From Colwellia demingiae (lineage in GTDB: Bacteria > Pseudomonadota > Gammaproteobacteria > Enterobacterales > Alteromonadaceae), in contig NZ_VOLT01000008.1 of NCBI RefSeq assembly GCF_007954275.1, positions 124,001-188,000 of the forward strand: a stretch of 64,000 bases of DNA, read 5' to 3'. Under the pieces are notes generated by a model that was not told the origin of the DNA, ran no database searches, and worked only from the letters and a program-made list of their open reading frames with translations. Position 1 is the first letter of the stretch. Every line of letters begins with the position of its first letter. A program made the position numbers and the translations under genes. Below, one piece after another: positions 36,108 to 45,131 of the stretch.

Positions 36108-36842
36108 TTATCTAAGTTCTGCGCTTGTTAGGTGCAGGCAAACTTTTTTAATATCTCCATCTGAAATTTTTTGCTGCCAGTCGTATGTGTTTACTAAACG
36201 TTTCATCGTGCGAATATGTGGATTATCTGCGGCTAGCACGAAGGTATTATTTTCACTACTTTCATTAGTCTTTTCATCAAGATCATTTTTTAAACATTGA
36301 TGTAAATGCACCGTTTGAAAGTAACCAACCGATAACGACCAAGTGCCTAAGTTTATTTCTTCAATATCTCGGCTACCTGATATTAGTTCGCCAGAATCAG
36401 CGGCAGCTTGCAAAAGTTGCTGAAACATCGTTTGGCATCGTTCTTCGCACGCATTCATTTGCGTTAACCAACGCTCTGAACATCGTTTCATCATTGCTTC
36501 AGTATTAACAATGCTTTCGAGCTGATTATCAAAGTTATACATTTGAACTTTAGAAAAATCTAACAAACTTGTCGCTAGAATGCGCTCTGGCGTTGTTAAG
36601 GGTAAAGCATGTACTTTTTTAAACACGGATTGTCGTTCTTGATACATGCGCGTGGCTAAAGCAATAAGGACATCTTCTTTACATTGTACAAATTTATAAA
36701 CAGATCCCATGGACAGGCCCGCTAATTTAGCAATGGCTGACATGGAAAAGTCTAATAAACTACTTTCCTGTATTGCTTTAATTGCAGCACATATAATTAA
36801 TCTTTCTTGTTCTTCTGCACTAAATCGTGGAGCTGGAGCCAT
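36108..36842 (-). CDS. TetR-family repressor of the RND efflux operon
   Basis: The 244-residue protein has an N-terminal TetR helix-turn-helix (about 10-58): ERLIICAAIKAIQESSLLDFSMSAI, then AKLAGLSMGSVYKFVQCKEDVLIAL. The longer C-terminal helical domain binds ligands. It is the first gene of the tetR-adaptor-pump set, with 120 bp to the adaptor. A candidate operator (36875-36893) lies just before its own start, so autoregulation and inducer-controlled efflux are likely. The inducer is unknown. Confidence 0.85.
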   Translation of the reverse strand: MAPAPRFSAEEQERLIICAAIKAIQESSLLDFSMSAIAKLAGLSMGSVYKFVQCKEDVLIALATRMYQERQSVFKKVHALPLTTPERILATSLLDFSKVQMYNFDNQLESIVNTEAMMKRCSERWLTQMNACEERCQTMFQQLLQAAADSGELISGSRDIEEINLGTWSLSVGYFQTVHLHQCLKNDLDEKTNESSENNTFVLAADNPHIRTMKRLVNTYDWQQKISDGDIKKVCLHLTSAELR

Positions 36843-36874
36843 GTGTAACCTATGTGATATCTATAGATAATTTT

Positions 36875-36893
36875 ATTCGAATATCATTCAAAT
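36875..36893. promoter_or_regulatory. Candidate TetR operator
   Basis: ATTCGAAT-ATC-ATTCAAAT is a 19-bp imperfect palindrome (one mismatch between arms) 33-51 bp upstream of the tetR start, the typical position and size for an autoregulatory TetR operator. Confidence 0.4.
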
Positions 36894-36960
36894 GACGATA
36901 AATGTTATTTTAACTTACTTTTTGTTAAGTTCAAGTACAAAATTATTCAGGGTAGTTTAT

Positions 36961-37419
36961 CTAGCTAATGGTTTTAGTCATAAAAGTACTGTAAGGATCT
37001 TCTTGATAATCGGCAAAGGGCGGGCAAACTTGAAAACCAAGTTGTTGGTAGAGTTTTTGTGCCGGTAAAAAGGCGGCCATAGTGCCTGTTTCCAAACTTA
37101 GTTTTTGGTAACCACGACTACTTGCTTCGCGGATCATATATTCCAAAAGTAATTTAGCCATGCCTTGGCGTAAAAAGTCTGGTGAGGTTCGCATGGATTT
37201 AATTTCACCATGAGCATTGTCTAACTCTTTTAAGGCACCACAGCCTGCTAATGCATCATCTTTCCAAGCACACCAAAAGGTGATGTCCTCTTGCGCTAAT
37301 GCTGATAAATCGAGTGCATGTACACTTTCTTCTGGAGAGTGTAACAACATATCTTGATGATGCTGATCTAACAATGCGATGACTGCAGGATGTGTTAGTG
37401 AACCAATGCGGATTTCCAT
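36961..37419 (-). CDS. GNAT-family N-acetyltransferase
   Basis: The 152-residue protein shows the GNAT fold. Strands carrying ITFWCAWKDDALAGCGALKEL are followed by the acetyl-CoA loop region MRTSPDFLRQGMAKLLLEYMI (the R/Q-x-x-G-x-A version) and LSLETGTMAAFLPAQKLYQQLGF. It resembles the YsnE/PhnO-like group that acetylates small amines or amino acids. The substrate is unknown. It is monocistronic and close to, but separate from, the efflux regulator. Confidence 0.8.
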   Translation of the reverse strand: MEIRIGSLTHPAVIALLDQHHQDMLLHSPEESVHALDLSALAQEDITFWCAWKDDALAGCGALKELDNAHGEIKSMRTSPDFLRQGMAKLLLEYMIREASSRGYQKLSLETGTMAAFLPAQKLYQQLGFQVCPPFADYQEDPYSTFMTKTIS

Positions 37420-37527
37420 TTTTACCTCTAGATACTATTGATTGTCGGGTTAGAAATCTTTCAATGTAAAGTGAATTTATCCGTGATTGGATTTTGTACC
37501 ATTTGTACCATTATTTATTAGGAATTG

Positions 37528-37549
37528 TTCAGGAGCATATTCTCCTGAA
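37528..37549. repeat. Hairpin fragment of the intergenic repeat family
   Basis: TTCAGGAG-CATATT-CTCCTGAA is a perfect 8-bp inverted repeat that matches the hairpin found inside element B (26252-26270) and in the fragment near 41733. The rest of the element is missing here. Confidence 0.5.
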
Positions 37550-37606
37550 TCAATCTGACCTCTTTAAACTCGATTTTCAAAATATCATAGGGGTATATAT
37601 AGCCAT

Positions 37607-37999
37607 TTACTTTCGATTTTGTTTCTTGGTTTCTTTTAATAAGGCTTCTTCAAACTCTTCAGGAAATAATACCAAGCCTTGATTATCTTGATTTGGAAAA
37701 GTAACCAACGCTAGTTCATCATCGACTAAGCCAGTACTCCAGCGACTGTACCATTTGTCTAATGATATAGCTTCAGCTTTACATTCCTGCCATTCATCGG
37801 TTGCCCAGCGTTGCGCAAACTCTTCGTTTGGCCATACAGGCACGCAATCTTCATCTTCGGTATTTAACATTACACAACCATGCTCGTCAGCTAATATCCA
37901 AATTTCTTTGTTGCTAACCACTTGTTGAAGTAAGTAGCTTAAACGCTTTTCTTCATCGTATTTTTCTATGGTATTGAGTTGTTCGCTGCTGATTGACAT
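37607..37999 (-). CDS. DUF2750-like protein
   Basis: The 130-residue soluble protein is acidic and tryptophan-rich. A central VPVWPNEEFAQRWATDEW stretch is followed by SLDKWYSRWSTGL and a segment ending VLFPEEFEEAL, the recurring features of the DUF2750 family, which has no known function. The basic tail (KETKKQNRK) follows. It is monocistronic; the candidate RNA b ends 190 bp upstream, so it could also serve as this gene's leader. Confidence 0.65.
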   Translation of the reverse strand: MSISSEQLNTIEKYDEEKRLSYLLQQVVSNKEIWILADEHGCVMLNTEDEDCVPVWPNEEFAQRWATDEWQECKAEAISLDKWYSRWSTGLVDDELALVTFPNQDNQGLVLFPEEFEEALLKETKKQNRK

Positions 38000-38191
38000 G
38001 GTTGCCTAGGAGGTTTGTATAGATGAACAATATTTTACCGTGTTAAGGCGGAGCAAACAACTCGATTGATTTTGCTGATTAACAGTACAAGTTAGAGTCG
38101 TTGCTTAATTACTTATCTAGTTTCTAATGGATCTAAGCTATTTGAAATAAGGGGGATGAGAATAGTTTTATGGTAGAGACAAAAATAAGGC

Positions 38192-38312
38192 AAAAAAAAA
38201 CCGATAGCAAGGCTATCGGTGACTTAGCTATGAGGAAAGCTAAAATATTCAATTATTACAACAAGCGTCCGCATTAGAGAACGCAGAGAAGTATAGAGTA
38301 CATGCTCTATAC
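38192..38312 (-). ncRNA. Candidate small RNA b (paralogue of the structure at 30445-30588)
   Basis: Read on the minus strand: a 5' hairpin GTATAGAG/CTCTATAC (38291-38312), a GCGT/ACGC hairpin (38265-38284), and the conserved CTTGTTGTAATAATT (38250-38264). Next is TAGCT/AGCTA with a TTCCTCAT loop (38225-38242). It ends in a strong terminator ACCGATAGC/GCTATCGGT (38200-38220) followed by nine U (38199-38192). Layout and the central 15-mer match RNA a, and stems differ by paired changes. The long U-tract and C-rich loop fit an Hfq-dependent small RNA. It may instead be the leader of the DUF2750 gene. Confidence 0.55.
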
Positions 38313-38524
38313 TCGCAAGATAAATTTGTAATTTTATTTCATATTTGTTGCTTTATTACATTAAATCTAGCCTAAATAAATGTCTTTTAAGTATTTATTA
38401 CTGATTTATGACACCTTTGTTTTAGTTAGATCAATAAAAAGTCAGTAGGGCATTTGGTGATTTAGCATGCATACAGTAAACTATCGGCAATTATAGTTTT
38501 AATATTGCTTTAAGTGAAAATATC
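38313..38524. other. Gene-free region between candidate RNA b and ubiE
   Basis: AT-rich DNA with no visible open frame. It must contain the ubiE promoter on the plus strand and, if RNA b is real, its promoter on the minus strand. Confidence 0.5.
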
Positions 38525-39340
38525 ATGTCCCCCACAGATCAAAACTCTCAAGCCAGTGACTTATCTACAACCCCACATACGTCAGTCGATGCAGACAATG
38601 AAAGCACGACGCATTTTGGCTATAAAACGATAGAAAAAGACGACAAAATTTCTATGGTTGCAGGGGTATTTCACTCGGTGGCTAAGCAATACGATGTGAT
38701 GAATGATTTAATGTCATTTGGTATTCATCGTTTGTGGAAACGTTTTACTATTGATGCAAGCGGTGTACGCCCAGGCAATAAGGTCTTAGATCTAGCGGGT
38801 GGTACGGGTGATTTAACGGCTAAGTTTTCGAAGTTAGTTGGACGAGAAGGCAAAGTTATATTAGCTGATATTAACAGCTCAATGTTAAATGTGGGTCGTG
38901 ATAAATTACGCGATAAAGGCTTAGTTCAAAATATTGAATATGTACAAGCAAATGCTGAATATTTACCTTTTGAAGAAAATACTTTTGATATTGTCACCAT
39001 CGCCTTTGGCTTACGTAATGTCACGGATAAAGACAAAGCCTTGCGCTCTATTTATTCTGTACTAAAACCGGGTGGACGTTTACTCGTTTTAGAGTTTTCA
39101 AAACCAGAACATGAATTATTGAATAAAGCTTATGACTTCTATTCATTCAATATATTGCCTAAAATGGGCGAACTGGTAGCAAAAGATGGTGAAAGTTATC
39201 AATACTTAGCCGAGTCAATTCGTATGCACCCAGATCAAGAAACCTTGAAAGATATGATGGAAAAAGCTGGTTTTGAACAAACGAGCTTTAAAAACTTAAC
39301 TGGTGGGGTAGTTGCTTTACACAAAGGTTATAAGTTTTAA
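38525..39340 (+). CDS. ubiE: Ubiquinone/menaquinone C-methyltransferase UbiE
   Basis: The 271-residue SAM-dependent enzyme methylates the quinone ring in both ubiquinone and menaquinone synthesis. The family signature [17 protein letters not shown] is followed by motif [12 protein letters not shown] near residue 83 and the post-motif [15 protein letters not shown] near 155. It ends ALHKGYKF. About 20 extra hydrophilic residues precede the conserved start HFGYKTI, slightly longer than E. coli UbiE (251). It is first in the ubiE-ubiJ-ubiB operon, with 2 bp to ubiJ. Confidence 0.95.
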   Translation: MSPTDQNSQASDLSTTPHTSVDADNESTTHFGYKTIEKDDKISMVAGVFHSVAKQYDVMNDLMSFGIHRLWKRFTIDASGVRPGNKVLDLAGGTGDLTAKFSKLVGREGKVILADINSSMLNVGRDKLRDKGLVQNIEYVQANAEYLPFEENTFDIVTIAFGLRNVTDKDKALRSIYSVLKPGGRLLVLEFSKPEHELLNKAYDFYSFNILPKMGELVAKDGESYQYLAESIRMHPDQETLKDMMEKAGFEQTSFKNLTGGVVALHKGYKF

Positions 39341-39342
39341 CA

Positions 39343-40062
39343 ATGAAACCTTCTAATAACCAGGCTGATACTCAATTAAGTAAGCAATTAAGTAATCAGC
39401 TCAGTACTCAATTTGGCACCAAGTTGAGTGACAGTTTATTATTACCACAAGTGGCAACGGCAACGCTTGAATTAATCATTAATAAGGCGTTAAGTTTAAA
39501 TAATAAATCACTCTCTTTTGCTACTGTCGCTCAAAAAACATTAATGCTTGAGTTGGCAGAACTCTCATTCCCGTTATGTTTTACTGTTGATAATACTTCT
39601 AGCCCAGTTGTGATCATTGTTAGGTCTACTATTGAATGTAGTGATTGCAGCATAAAAACGAGCGTTAGTACGCTTAAAAAATTAAAAGCCAATCAGTCTC
39701 TGACACAATTAATTAAACAAGATGAGCTGGATGTTAGTGGTGATATCAAAATAGCACAACAATTTGCCAACATTGCACAATCACTTGAAATAGATTGGCA
39801 AACAGAGCTTGCTAAACACCTTGGTGACGTACCTACTCATAAACTTTTACAGTTTGGTAATAAAATTACCAAATCGCTTTTGGCTACAGGTAAGCAACTT
39901 GAAGCGGATATTAGCGAGTATCTTGTACATGAAAAACGTTTGGTAGTGACAAGTAGTCAAATAAATGCTTTTAATCAACAAACTAAAGACGCTGCGAGTA
40001 AGGTTGATAGCTTGTCTGCGCGTATCGATAAACTTGTTGCCAATATAGCAGGCAAGCAGTAA
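39343..40062 (+). CDS. ubiJ: Ubiquinone biosynthesis accessory factor UbiJ (SCP2 domain)
   Basis: The 239-residue protein has an N-terminal SCP2-like lipid-binding fold (about 20-125). Helical regions follow, including LEIDWQTELAKHLGDVPTHKL, and a C-terminal coiled coil (AASKVDSLSARIDKLVANI). UbiJ supports the cytosolic Ubi complex, probably by holding the hydrophobic intermediates, together with UbiK, whose gene is at 44785. The N-terminus has an unusual run of short SKQLSNQL-like repeats. Position between ubiE and ubiB confirms identity. Confidence 0.9.
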   Translation: MKPSNNQADTQLSKQLSNQLSTQFGTKLSDSLLLPQVATATLELIINKALSLNNKSLSFATVAQKTLMLELAELSFPLCFTVDNTSSPVVIIVRSTIECSDCSIKTSVSTLKKLKANQSLTQLIKQDELDVSGDIKIAQQFANIAQSLEIDWQTELAKHLGDVPTHKLLQFGNKITKSLLATGKQLEADISEYLVHEKRLVVTSSQINAFNQQTKDAASKVDSLSARIDKLVANIAGKQ

Positions 40063-40130
40063 AAATTTAGTTAGCGAATAACACTAATAGCTCTATCAGC
40101 ACTAATAATATATAGGAAATAATAACCGTC

Positions 40131-41699
40131 GTGAGTAGTCAACGTCTTTATCAAATAGTCAAAACTTTCTTAAATTTCGGTTTGGACGAGATGGTACCTG
40201 CGGATATGTTGCCTTGGTATGCCAAAGTCGGCAGGCACAGCTTATTTTGGTTGAGAAATAAGCATAAAGATAAAACCCCAGAGCAGCGTTTTCGCTTGGC
40301 TATAGAATCTTTAGGGCCTGTTTTTATTAAGTTTGGCCAAATGCTGTCAACTCGACGTGACTTATTGCCACCCGAATTAGCCAATGAACTCGCCTTACTA
40401 CAAGACAAAGTAACCCCGTTTGACGGTGAACAAGCAAGACAGCTTATCATTAATGCAATGGGCATAGATGTTTTTGAAAAACACTTTAAAGACTTCGATC
40501 TTATCCCTTTAGCATCTGCCTCTATTGCGCAAGTTCATACTGCAACACTACTTACAACTGATAAAAATGAGAATATCGTTATTAAGGTGTTGCGACCTAA
40601 TATCAGTAAAACTATTTTAGCCGACATTAAAGTGATGTCATTGTTTGCTGGCGTCGTAGCGCGTTGGTTACCGGATGGTAAGCGTTTACGTCCAAAAGAA
40701 GTGGTTGAGGAATATCGAAAAACCATTTTAGATGAATTAGATCTTAATCGTGAAGCAGCTAATGCTATTCAATTAAAGCGTAATTTTGAACAAGGCAGTG
40801 AGTACGACAAAGCGCTTTACGTACCTGAAATTCATAGTGCATATAGTTTTGAAAATGTTTTGGTTATGGAGCGTATATATGGCATTGGTGTGGGTGAGGT
40901 AGAGACTCTTAACCAGCTTGGTGTGAATATGAAATTACTGGCTGAACGCGGCGTAGAGGTTTTTTTCACACAAGTATTTCGTGACAGTTTCTTTCATGCT
41001 GATATGCATCCAGGTAATGTTTTTGTCGATGCCACTAGCCCAGAAGACCCTACTTGGATTGCTATTGATTGCGGTATTGTTGGTACATTAAATCGCGAAG
41101 ATAAACGCTATTTAGCTGAAAACTTCGTTGCCTTTTTTAATCGTGATTATCGAAAAGTTGCTCAATTACATGTTGATTCTGGTTGGGTGCCAGCCAATAC
41201 TAGTGTGGATGAATTTGAGTTTGCTATTCGCACTGTTTGTGAGCCTATTTTCAACAAACCATTGTCAGAAATATCTTTTGGACAAGTATTAGTTAATTTA
41301 TTCAATACTGCGCGTCGCTTTAATATGGAAGTACAACCGCAACTTGTTTTACTGCAAAAAACCTTGTTGTATATTGAAGGTTTGGGTCGTCAGCTTTATC
41401 CGCAGTTAGATTTATGGCAAACAGCAAAACCATTTTTAGAAAACTGGGTGAAAGAGCAAATGGGCGTTAAAGCAGTTTTAAGTAAAATTAAAGCTAATTT
41501 ACCCTTTTGGAACGAAAAACTACCTGAAATGCCTGACTTAATTTACGACTACTTAAAAACTAGCCGTGAAAACCAGCACCAACAAACGCAGTTAATGCAA
41601 ACACTGTTGGCGAACCAGAGTAAAAATAACCATCGCATTATCTACAGTATTGTTGCTGCAGCAGCTATTATTGCAGGGGCGATTCTGTTAAGCCACTAG
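40131..41699 (+). CDS. ubiB: Ubiquinone biosynthesis regulatory protein UbiB (ADCK-like kinase/ATPase)
   Basis: The 522-residue protein starts at GTG 40131. It has the KxGQ motif ([20 protein letters not shown], near residue 67), the alanine-rich loop ASASIAQVH near 128, a lysine in [17 protein letters not shown] near 287 and IAIDCGIVG near 307. Two hydrophobic helices end the protein ([18 protein letters not shown]). UbiB is an atypical kinase-fold ATPase needed for coenzyme Q synthesis, perhaps extracting lipid intermediates from the membrane. It is last in the operon, with a 68-bp gap after ubiJ. Confidence 0.95.
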   Translation: MSSQRLYQIVKTFLNFGLDEMVPADMLPWYAKVGRHSLFWLRNKHKDKTPEQRFRLAIESLGPVFIKFGQMLSTRRDLLPPELANELALLQDKVTPFDGEQARQLIINAMGIDVFEKHFKDFDLIPLASASIAQVHTATLLTTDKNENIVIKVLRPNISKTILADIKVMSLFAGVVARWLPDGKRLRPKEVVEEYRKTILDELDLNREAANAIQLKRNFEQGSEYDKALYVPEIHSAYSFENVLVMERIYGIGVGEVETLNQLGVNMKLLAERGVEVFFTQVFRDSFFHADMHPGNVFVDATSPEDPTWIAIDCGIVGTLNREDKRYLAENFVAFFNRDYRKVAQLHVDSGWVPANTSVDEFEFAIRTVCEPIFNKPLSEISFGQVLVNLFNTARRFNMEVQPQLVLLQKTLLYIEGLGRQLYPQLDLWQTAKPFLENWVKEQMGVKAVLSKIKANLPFWNEKLPEMPDLIYDYLKTSRENQHQQTQLMQTLLANQSKNNHRIIYSIVAAAAIIAGAILLSH

Positions 41700-41723
41700 C
41701 ATTTAATTACTCGTAGCTGGTTG

Positions 41724-41817
41724 TTAGATAATGCAGGAGCTATTCTCCTCAACCAATGCCTTGCCTTGAAACCATATAATCTTGGCTAGGTGCTCAATAA
41801 ATTAGTCTGATTGGTAT
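41724..41817. repeat. Decayed fragment of the MITE-like family
   Basis: The segment matches the right half of element B: ATGCAGGAGC with an ATTCTCCT partner, then CAACCAATGCCTTGCC, and an end TTAGTCTGATTGGTAT resembling the terminal repeat. The left end is missing. It lies downstream of ubiB, between convergent genes. Confidence 0.5.
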
Positions 41818-41888
41818 TACTTAGGTGGCGAGAGTAATACTCTTCTAAAGAATGTTAGTAAAACAACACAAAGTTTTAATACAGTATG

Positions 41889-42497
41889 TTATTTGATAAG
41901 TGTTGCTATTCCTTTGCTAACACCATAAATATCGTTAGGATAAAACCCTAAGGTTACATGAAAGTCTTTATCAGTTAACATTAAGTTCTGACGATAACTT
42001 GATGCCTGTGGGGATTGAGCAACAACAAAATATGTTGTTTTATCATTTTTACTTACTTGCCCTAAGCCCATTAAAGATACAGACATAACTGTCCCGATAT
42101 CAACCTCTTTTGTGACTGATTTGTATTCGTATGGATTAATTAATGTCATGTGGAAAGTCTGATGATCTCTTTCGCTTTGGTATTGTCGATAACGAGTAAA
42201 ATCATCACCTAGTATTTCCTTCATTTGAGATAAATACAGCTCAATATCGGCTGCGTTCACCTTCCCCCCTATATAAATTAAGCCGCTATTATCAGTTAAT
42301 TCAACGATTTCTAATTGAATAACTAATGCCTTTTTTACGGTTGGAACAGTATCAGACATAGGTACTTCTTTAGGTTGATTATTGGTGCTCTCAGCTAAAG
42401 ACTTGGGTAGTGTATTGGCAGACAAAGTCGCTTGCCAAAATATTATAAGAGTGAGTAAAACACCTTTTAAATTAGCTATATTATTGATTTTTTTCAT
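41889..42497 (-). CDS. Exported protein with 2H phosphoesterase-like motifs
   Basis: This 202-residue protein is not a recognised family member. It has a signal peptide (about 1-27, LSA-N). Two motifs of the H-x-T-x type sit about 64 residues apart: F-H116-M-T118-L-I, and F-H180-V-T182-L-G-F. They are flanked by beta-strands (ALVIQLEIVEL, TTYFVVAQSP), as in 2H phosphoesterases such as LigT and 2',3'-cyclic phosphodiesterases. A helix (AADIELYLSQMKEILG) lies between strands. If correct, it would be a periplasmic or secreted enzyme acting on cyclic phosphates or RNA ends, an uncommon place for this fold. It is monocistronic between ubiB and rep. Confidence 0.5.
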   Translation of the reverse strand: MKKINNIANLKGVLLTLIIFWQATLSANTLPKSLAESTNNQPKEVPMSDTVPTVKKALVIQLEIVELTDNSGLIYIGGKVNAADIELYLSQMKEILGDDFTRYRQYQSERDHQTFHMTLINPYEYKSVTKEVDIGTVMSVSLMGLGQVSKNDKTTYFVVAQSPQASSYRQNLMLTDKDFHVTLGFYPNDIYGVSKGIATLIK

Positions 42498-42637
42498 CTA
42501 TAGATATCACTTAATTACACATTGAATTTAGAGTTAATTAATACCTGAATAATTTCTTGAGCCTACACTAATATTTACATATTGTTCAGGTGAATAAATA
42601 TCACTCAAGTTAAATCGTTCAAGTTAAGGCTGTAAAC

Positions 42638-44671
42638 TTATTTTTTAGCTTCCTTGGCTTTAGCTAGCTGAGCACGTAAACCGGCCATGCCCTGTTTATT
42701 TGATTGCTCAACATGCTCAACCGTCTTTTTCTTCGCTGCACCTAATTCCCAATTTAAATCATCTTGCGGTAATTCATGCAAGAATCGACTGGCTTCAGTA
42801 CGAGACAATTCACCAAACTGACGGCGTTCTCTCGCGTAAGTGAATATTAACTCACGTTGAGCGCGGGTAATACCCACATAAGCAAGGCGACGTTCTTCTT
42901 CAACACTGCCTTCATCAATACTGGTTTGATGGGGTAATAAACCTTCTTCCATACCTATTAAGAATACATAAGGAAATTCTAGGCCTTTAGAGGCGTGCAG
43001 TGTCATCAACTGAACTTGATCGTTACTGTCTTCCTCTTCATTGCGCTCCATCATGTCGCGCAAAGTTAAACGAGTAACAATTTGCGGTAACGTCATGGGC
43101 TCTTCGTCATCACTACCTTCAAGCATTTGGGTAACCCAGCTGAAGAGTTCGGTAACGTTTTTCATGCGCATCTCGGCTGCTTTAGCACTCATCGAGGTAT
43201 CGTATAGGTAATCTTCGTAATTAATTTGTCGGATCATAGAGCGTAATACTGCGGCAGTATCACCGCGTTCAGCCTGATCAGCAATATCAACGACCCATTG
43301 CGTGAATGCTTGCATTTTCATTAAGCTTCGACCGGTTAAGGTTTGTTCTAAGCCAAGTTCAAAACTGGCAGCAAACATACTAATTTGGCGCATGTTAGCG
43401 TAAGTACCTAATTTCTCTAAGGTAGCAGGTCCTAACTCACGCTTAGGGACATTAACAATACGTAAAAAGGCATTGTCATCATCAGGGTTAACCAGTACGC
43501 GCAAATAGGCCATGACATCTTTTATTTCTGGACGGGAGAAAAACGAAGTACCGCCACTGATTTTATAAGGAATACGGTTTTGCATTAGTGCTTTTTCAAG
43601 CAAACGAGATTGGTGATTACCACGATAAAGTACCGCGTAATCTTTATATTGGCTGCGGTTCATAAAGCGATGACCAATGAGTTCACCTATAACGCGCTCA
43701 ATCTCATTCTCTTCATTTTTTGCTTGTATAACTCTTAACTCGACTCCGTAGGCAAGTTCACTAAATAATGCTTTGTCGTACACATGCGGATTATTGGCAA
43801 TAAGTACATTGGCACATTTTAAGATACGACCACTGGAACGATAATTTTGCTCAAGTTTAATTAATTTTAACGCAGGGAAATCTTTACCAAGCAGTATTAA
43901 GTTCTCTGGTTTAGCACCACGCCATGAATAAATAGACTGATCATCATCGCCCACTACAGTTAAGCGACCACGTTCGCCGGTAATGTTCTTAACTAATTCG
44001 TATTGGCTAGCGTTAGTATCCTGATATTCATCCACCAATAAATAACGAATTTTGTTCTGCCAACGCTCACGCACTTCAGGATAGTTTTTCATTAACAATG
44101 TTGGGATCAGAATCAGATCATCAAAATCCAATGCATTGTATGCTTTCATATGCTTATGATAGCGCTGATAAAATTCAGCATATTCACTGCTGTCGGCATC
44201 ATTTGCAGCTTTTAGAGCATCATCAGGTAAGAATAAGTCGTTTTTCCAATTTGAAATTTTGCTTTGCAGTTTACTCAATAAATCTTTATCACCATCAAGT
44301 TCATCAATGGTTAATTCCTTGAGTAATGCTAGGCTGTCTTGATCATCAAATAAGGTAAAGCCGGGCTTGTAACCCAGGATCTTTATTTCTCGACGAACAA
44401 TATCAAGCCCTAGCGAGTGAAACGTAGAGACCGTTAAACCACGAGTCAGGTCTCGACCGAGCATTTTTTGAATACGCTCTTTCATTTCACGTGCCGCTTT
44501 ATTGGTAAACGTTACCGCGGCAATATTACGTGCTTTGTAATCACACTTTTGAATGAGGTAGGCGATTTTTTGACAAATAACCCCGGTTTTACCTGAGCCA
44601 GCGCCAGCCAATACTAGACATGGACCACTCACAAATTTTACCGCTTCATTTTGTCCGGGATTTAGTTTCAT
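42638..44671 (-). CDS. rep: ATP-dependent DNA helicase Rep
   Basis: The 677-residue superfamily 1A helicase unwinds DNA 3'-5' and clears blocked replication forks. Motif I is [11 protein letters not shown] near residue 23, motif Ia [14 protein letters not shown], motif [10 protein letters not shown] near 215, motif [16 protein letters not shown], motif IV region LEQNYRSS, motif [14 protein letters not shown], and motif [19 protein letters not shown]. Length and motif spacing fit Rep rather than UvrD (about 720). The C-terminal tail is lysine-rich. It is divergent from ubiK and ends convergent to nothing, with 140 bp before the 2H-like gene. Confidence 0.92.
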   Translation of the reverse strand: MKLNPGQNEAVKFVSGPCLVLAGAGSGKTGVICQKIAYLIQKCDYKARNIAAVTFTNKAAREMKERIQKMLGRDLTRGLTVSTFHSLGLDIVRREIKILGYKPGFTLFDDQDSLALLKELTIDELDGDKDLLSKLQSKISNWKNDLFLPDDALKAANDADSSEYAEFYQRYHKHMKAYNALDFDDLILIPTLLMKNYPEVRERWQNKIRYLLVDEYQDTNASQYELVKNITGERGRLTVVGDDDQSIYSWRGAKPENLILLGKDFPALKLIKLEQNYRSSGRILKCANVLIANNPHVYDKALFSELAYGVELRVIQAKNEENEIERVIGELIGHRFMNRSQYKDYAVLYRGNHQSRLLEKALMQNRIPYKISGGTSFFSRPEIKDVMAYLRVLVNPDDDNAFLRIVNVPKRELGPATLEKLGTYANMRQISMFAASFELGLEQTLTGRSLMKMQAFTQWVVDIADQAERGDTAAVLRSMIRQINYEDYLYDTSMSAKAAEMRMKNVTELFSWVTQMLEGSDDEEPMTLPQIVTRLTLRDMMERNEEEDSNDQVQLMTLHASKGLEFPYVFLIGMEEGLLPHQTSIDEGSVEEERRLAYVGITRAQRELIFTYARERRQFGELSRTEASRFLHELPQDDLNWELGAAKKKTVEHVEQSNKQGMAGLRAQLAKAKEAKK

Positions 44672-44784
44672 TACTTTTATCGTTATTTAATTCGAATAAA
44701 CTTTCATGTGGTAGATTTTACCTGTTTTTAGTCATCGGCAAAACAGTTACAATGCTAACAAGTGAAAATTGATGAGAAATTATT

Positions 44785-45036
44785 ATGTTGAATGCAAAAA
44801 AAATTGAAGAAATTGCCAAGCAAGTAACAGAATCTATCCCTCCTGGCTTAAAAAGTATGGCGAGTGATTTTGAAGATAAAGCGAAATCTGTTTTACAGAG
44901 TAAATTATCACAGCTTGATGTGGTAACACGCGAAGAATTTGATGTGCAAACGCAAGTATTGATCAAAACACGCGCCAAAATTTCTGAGCTTGAAGCTAAA
45001 TTAGCTGAATTAGAAGAAAAAATAACATCAAGCTAA
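44785..45036 (+). CDS. ubiK: Ubiquinone biosynthesis accessory factor UbiK (YqiC family)
   Basis: The 83-residue protein has the conserved N-terminal amphipathic helix region (KIEEIAKQVTESIPPGLKSM). A C-terminal coiled coil follows (VLIKTRAKISELEAKLAELEEKI), as in UbiK/BMFP proteins, which partner UbiJ in ubiquinone synthesis and can fuse membranes. Unlike many relatives it is not next to ubiJ, which is 4.7 kb away. It is upstream of the phosphomannomutase gene, with 95 bp between, and divergent from rep. Confidence 0.9.
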   Translation: MLNAKKIEEIAKQVTESIPPGLKSMASDFEDKAKSVLQSKLSQLDVVTREEFDVQTQVLIKTRAKISELEAKLAELEEKITSS

Positions 45037-45131
45037 TCTAATATAAGTTAACTGTACTCTTTATTTACTACTGTTTTATTCTCAATAGTTAACCACCATT
45101 ATTCATACAATACCAAGGACGAGATTATTCC

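Noticed and set aside
38231..38278. Tiny plus-strand frame in candidate RNA b whose peptide shares N-Y-Y-N-K with a frame in RNA a (30507-30569)
   Set aside because: No ribosome site, single-base indels between the copies within the frame, and lengths differ; the resemblance follows from the conserved nucleotide core of the opposite strand.
38192..38312. Similarity of RNA b to Spot 42 (both contain TGAATATTTTAGC before a terminator)
   Set aside because: Only about 13 bases match, the paralogue RNA a lacks them, and Spot 42 is normally next to engB, where nothing similar was seen.
38421..38434. FNR-like half site upstream of candidate RNA b
   Set aside because: Only one half (TTGAT) matches and its distance from the RNA differs from that at RNA a.
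43500..44322. Plus-strand open frame at 44098-44322 inside rep
   Set aside because: It is antisense to conserved helicase sequence, with a histidine- and serine-rich product and no start signals.
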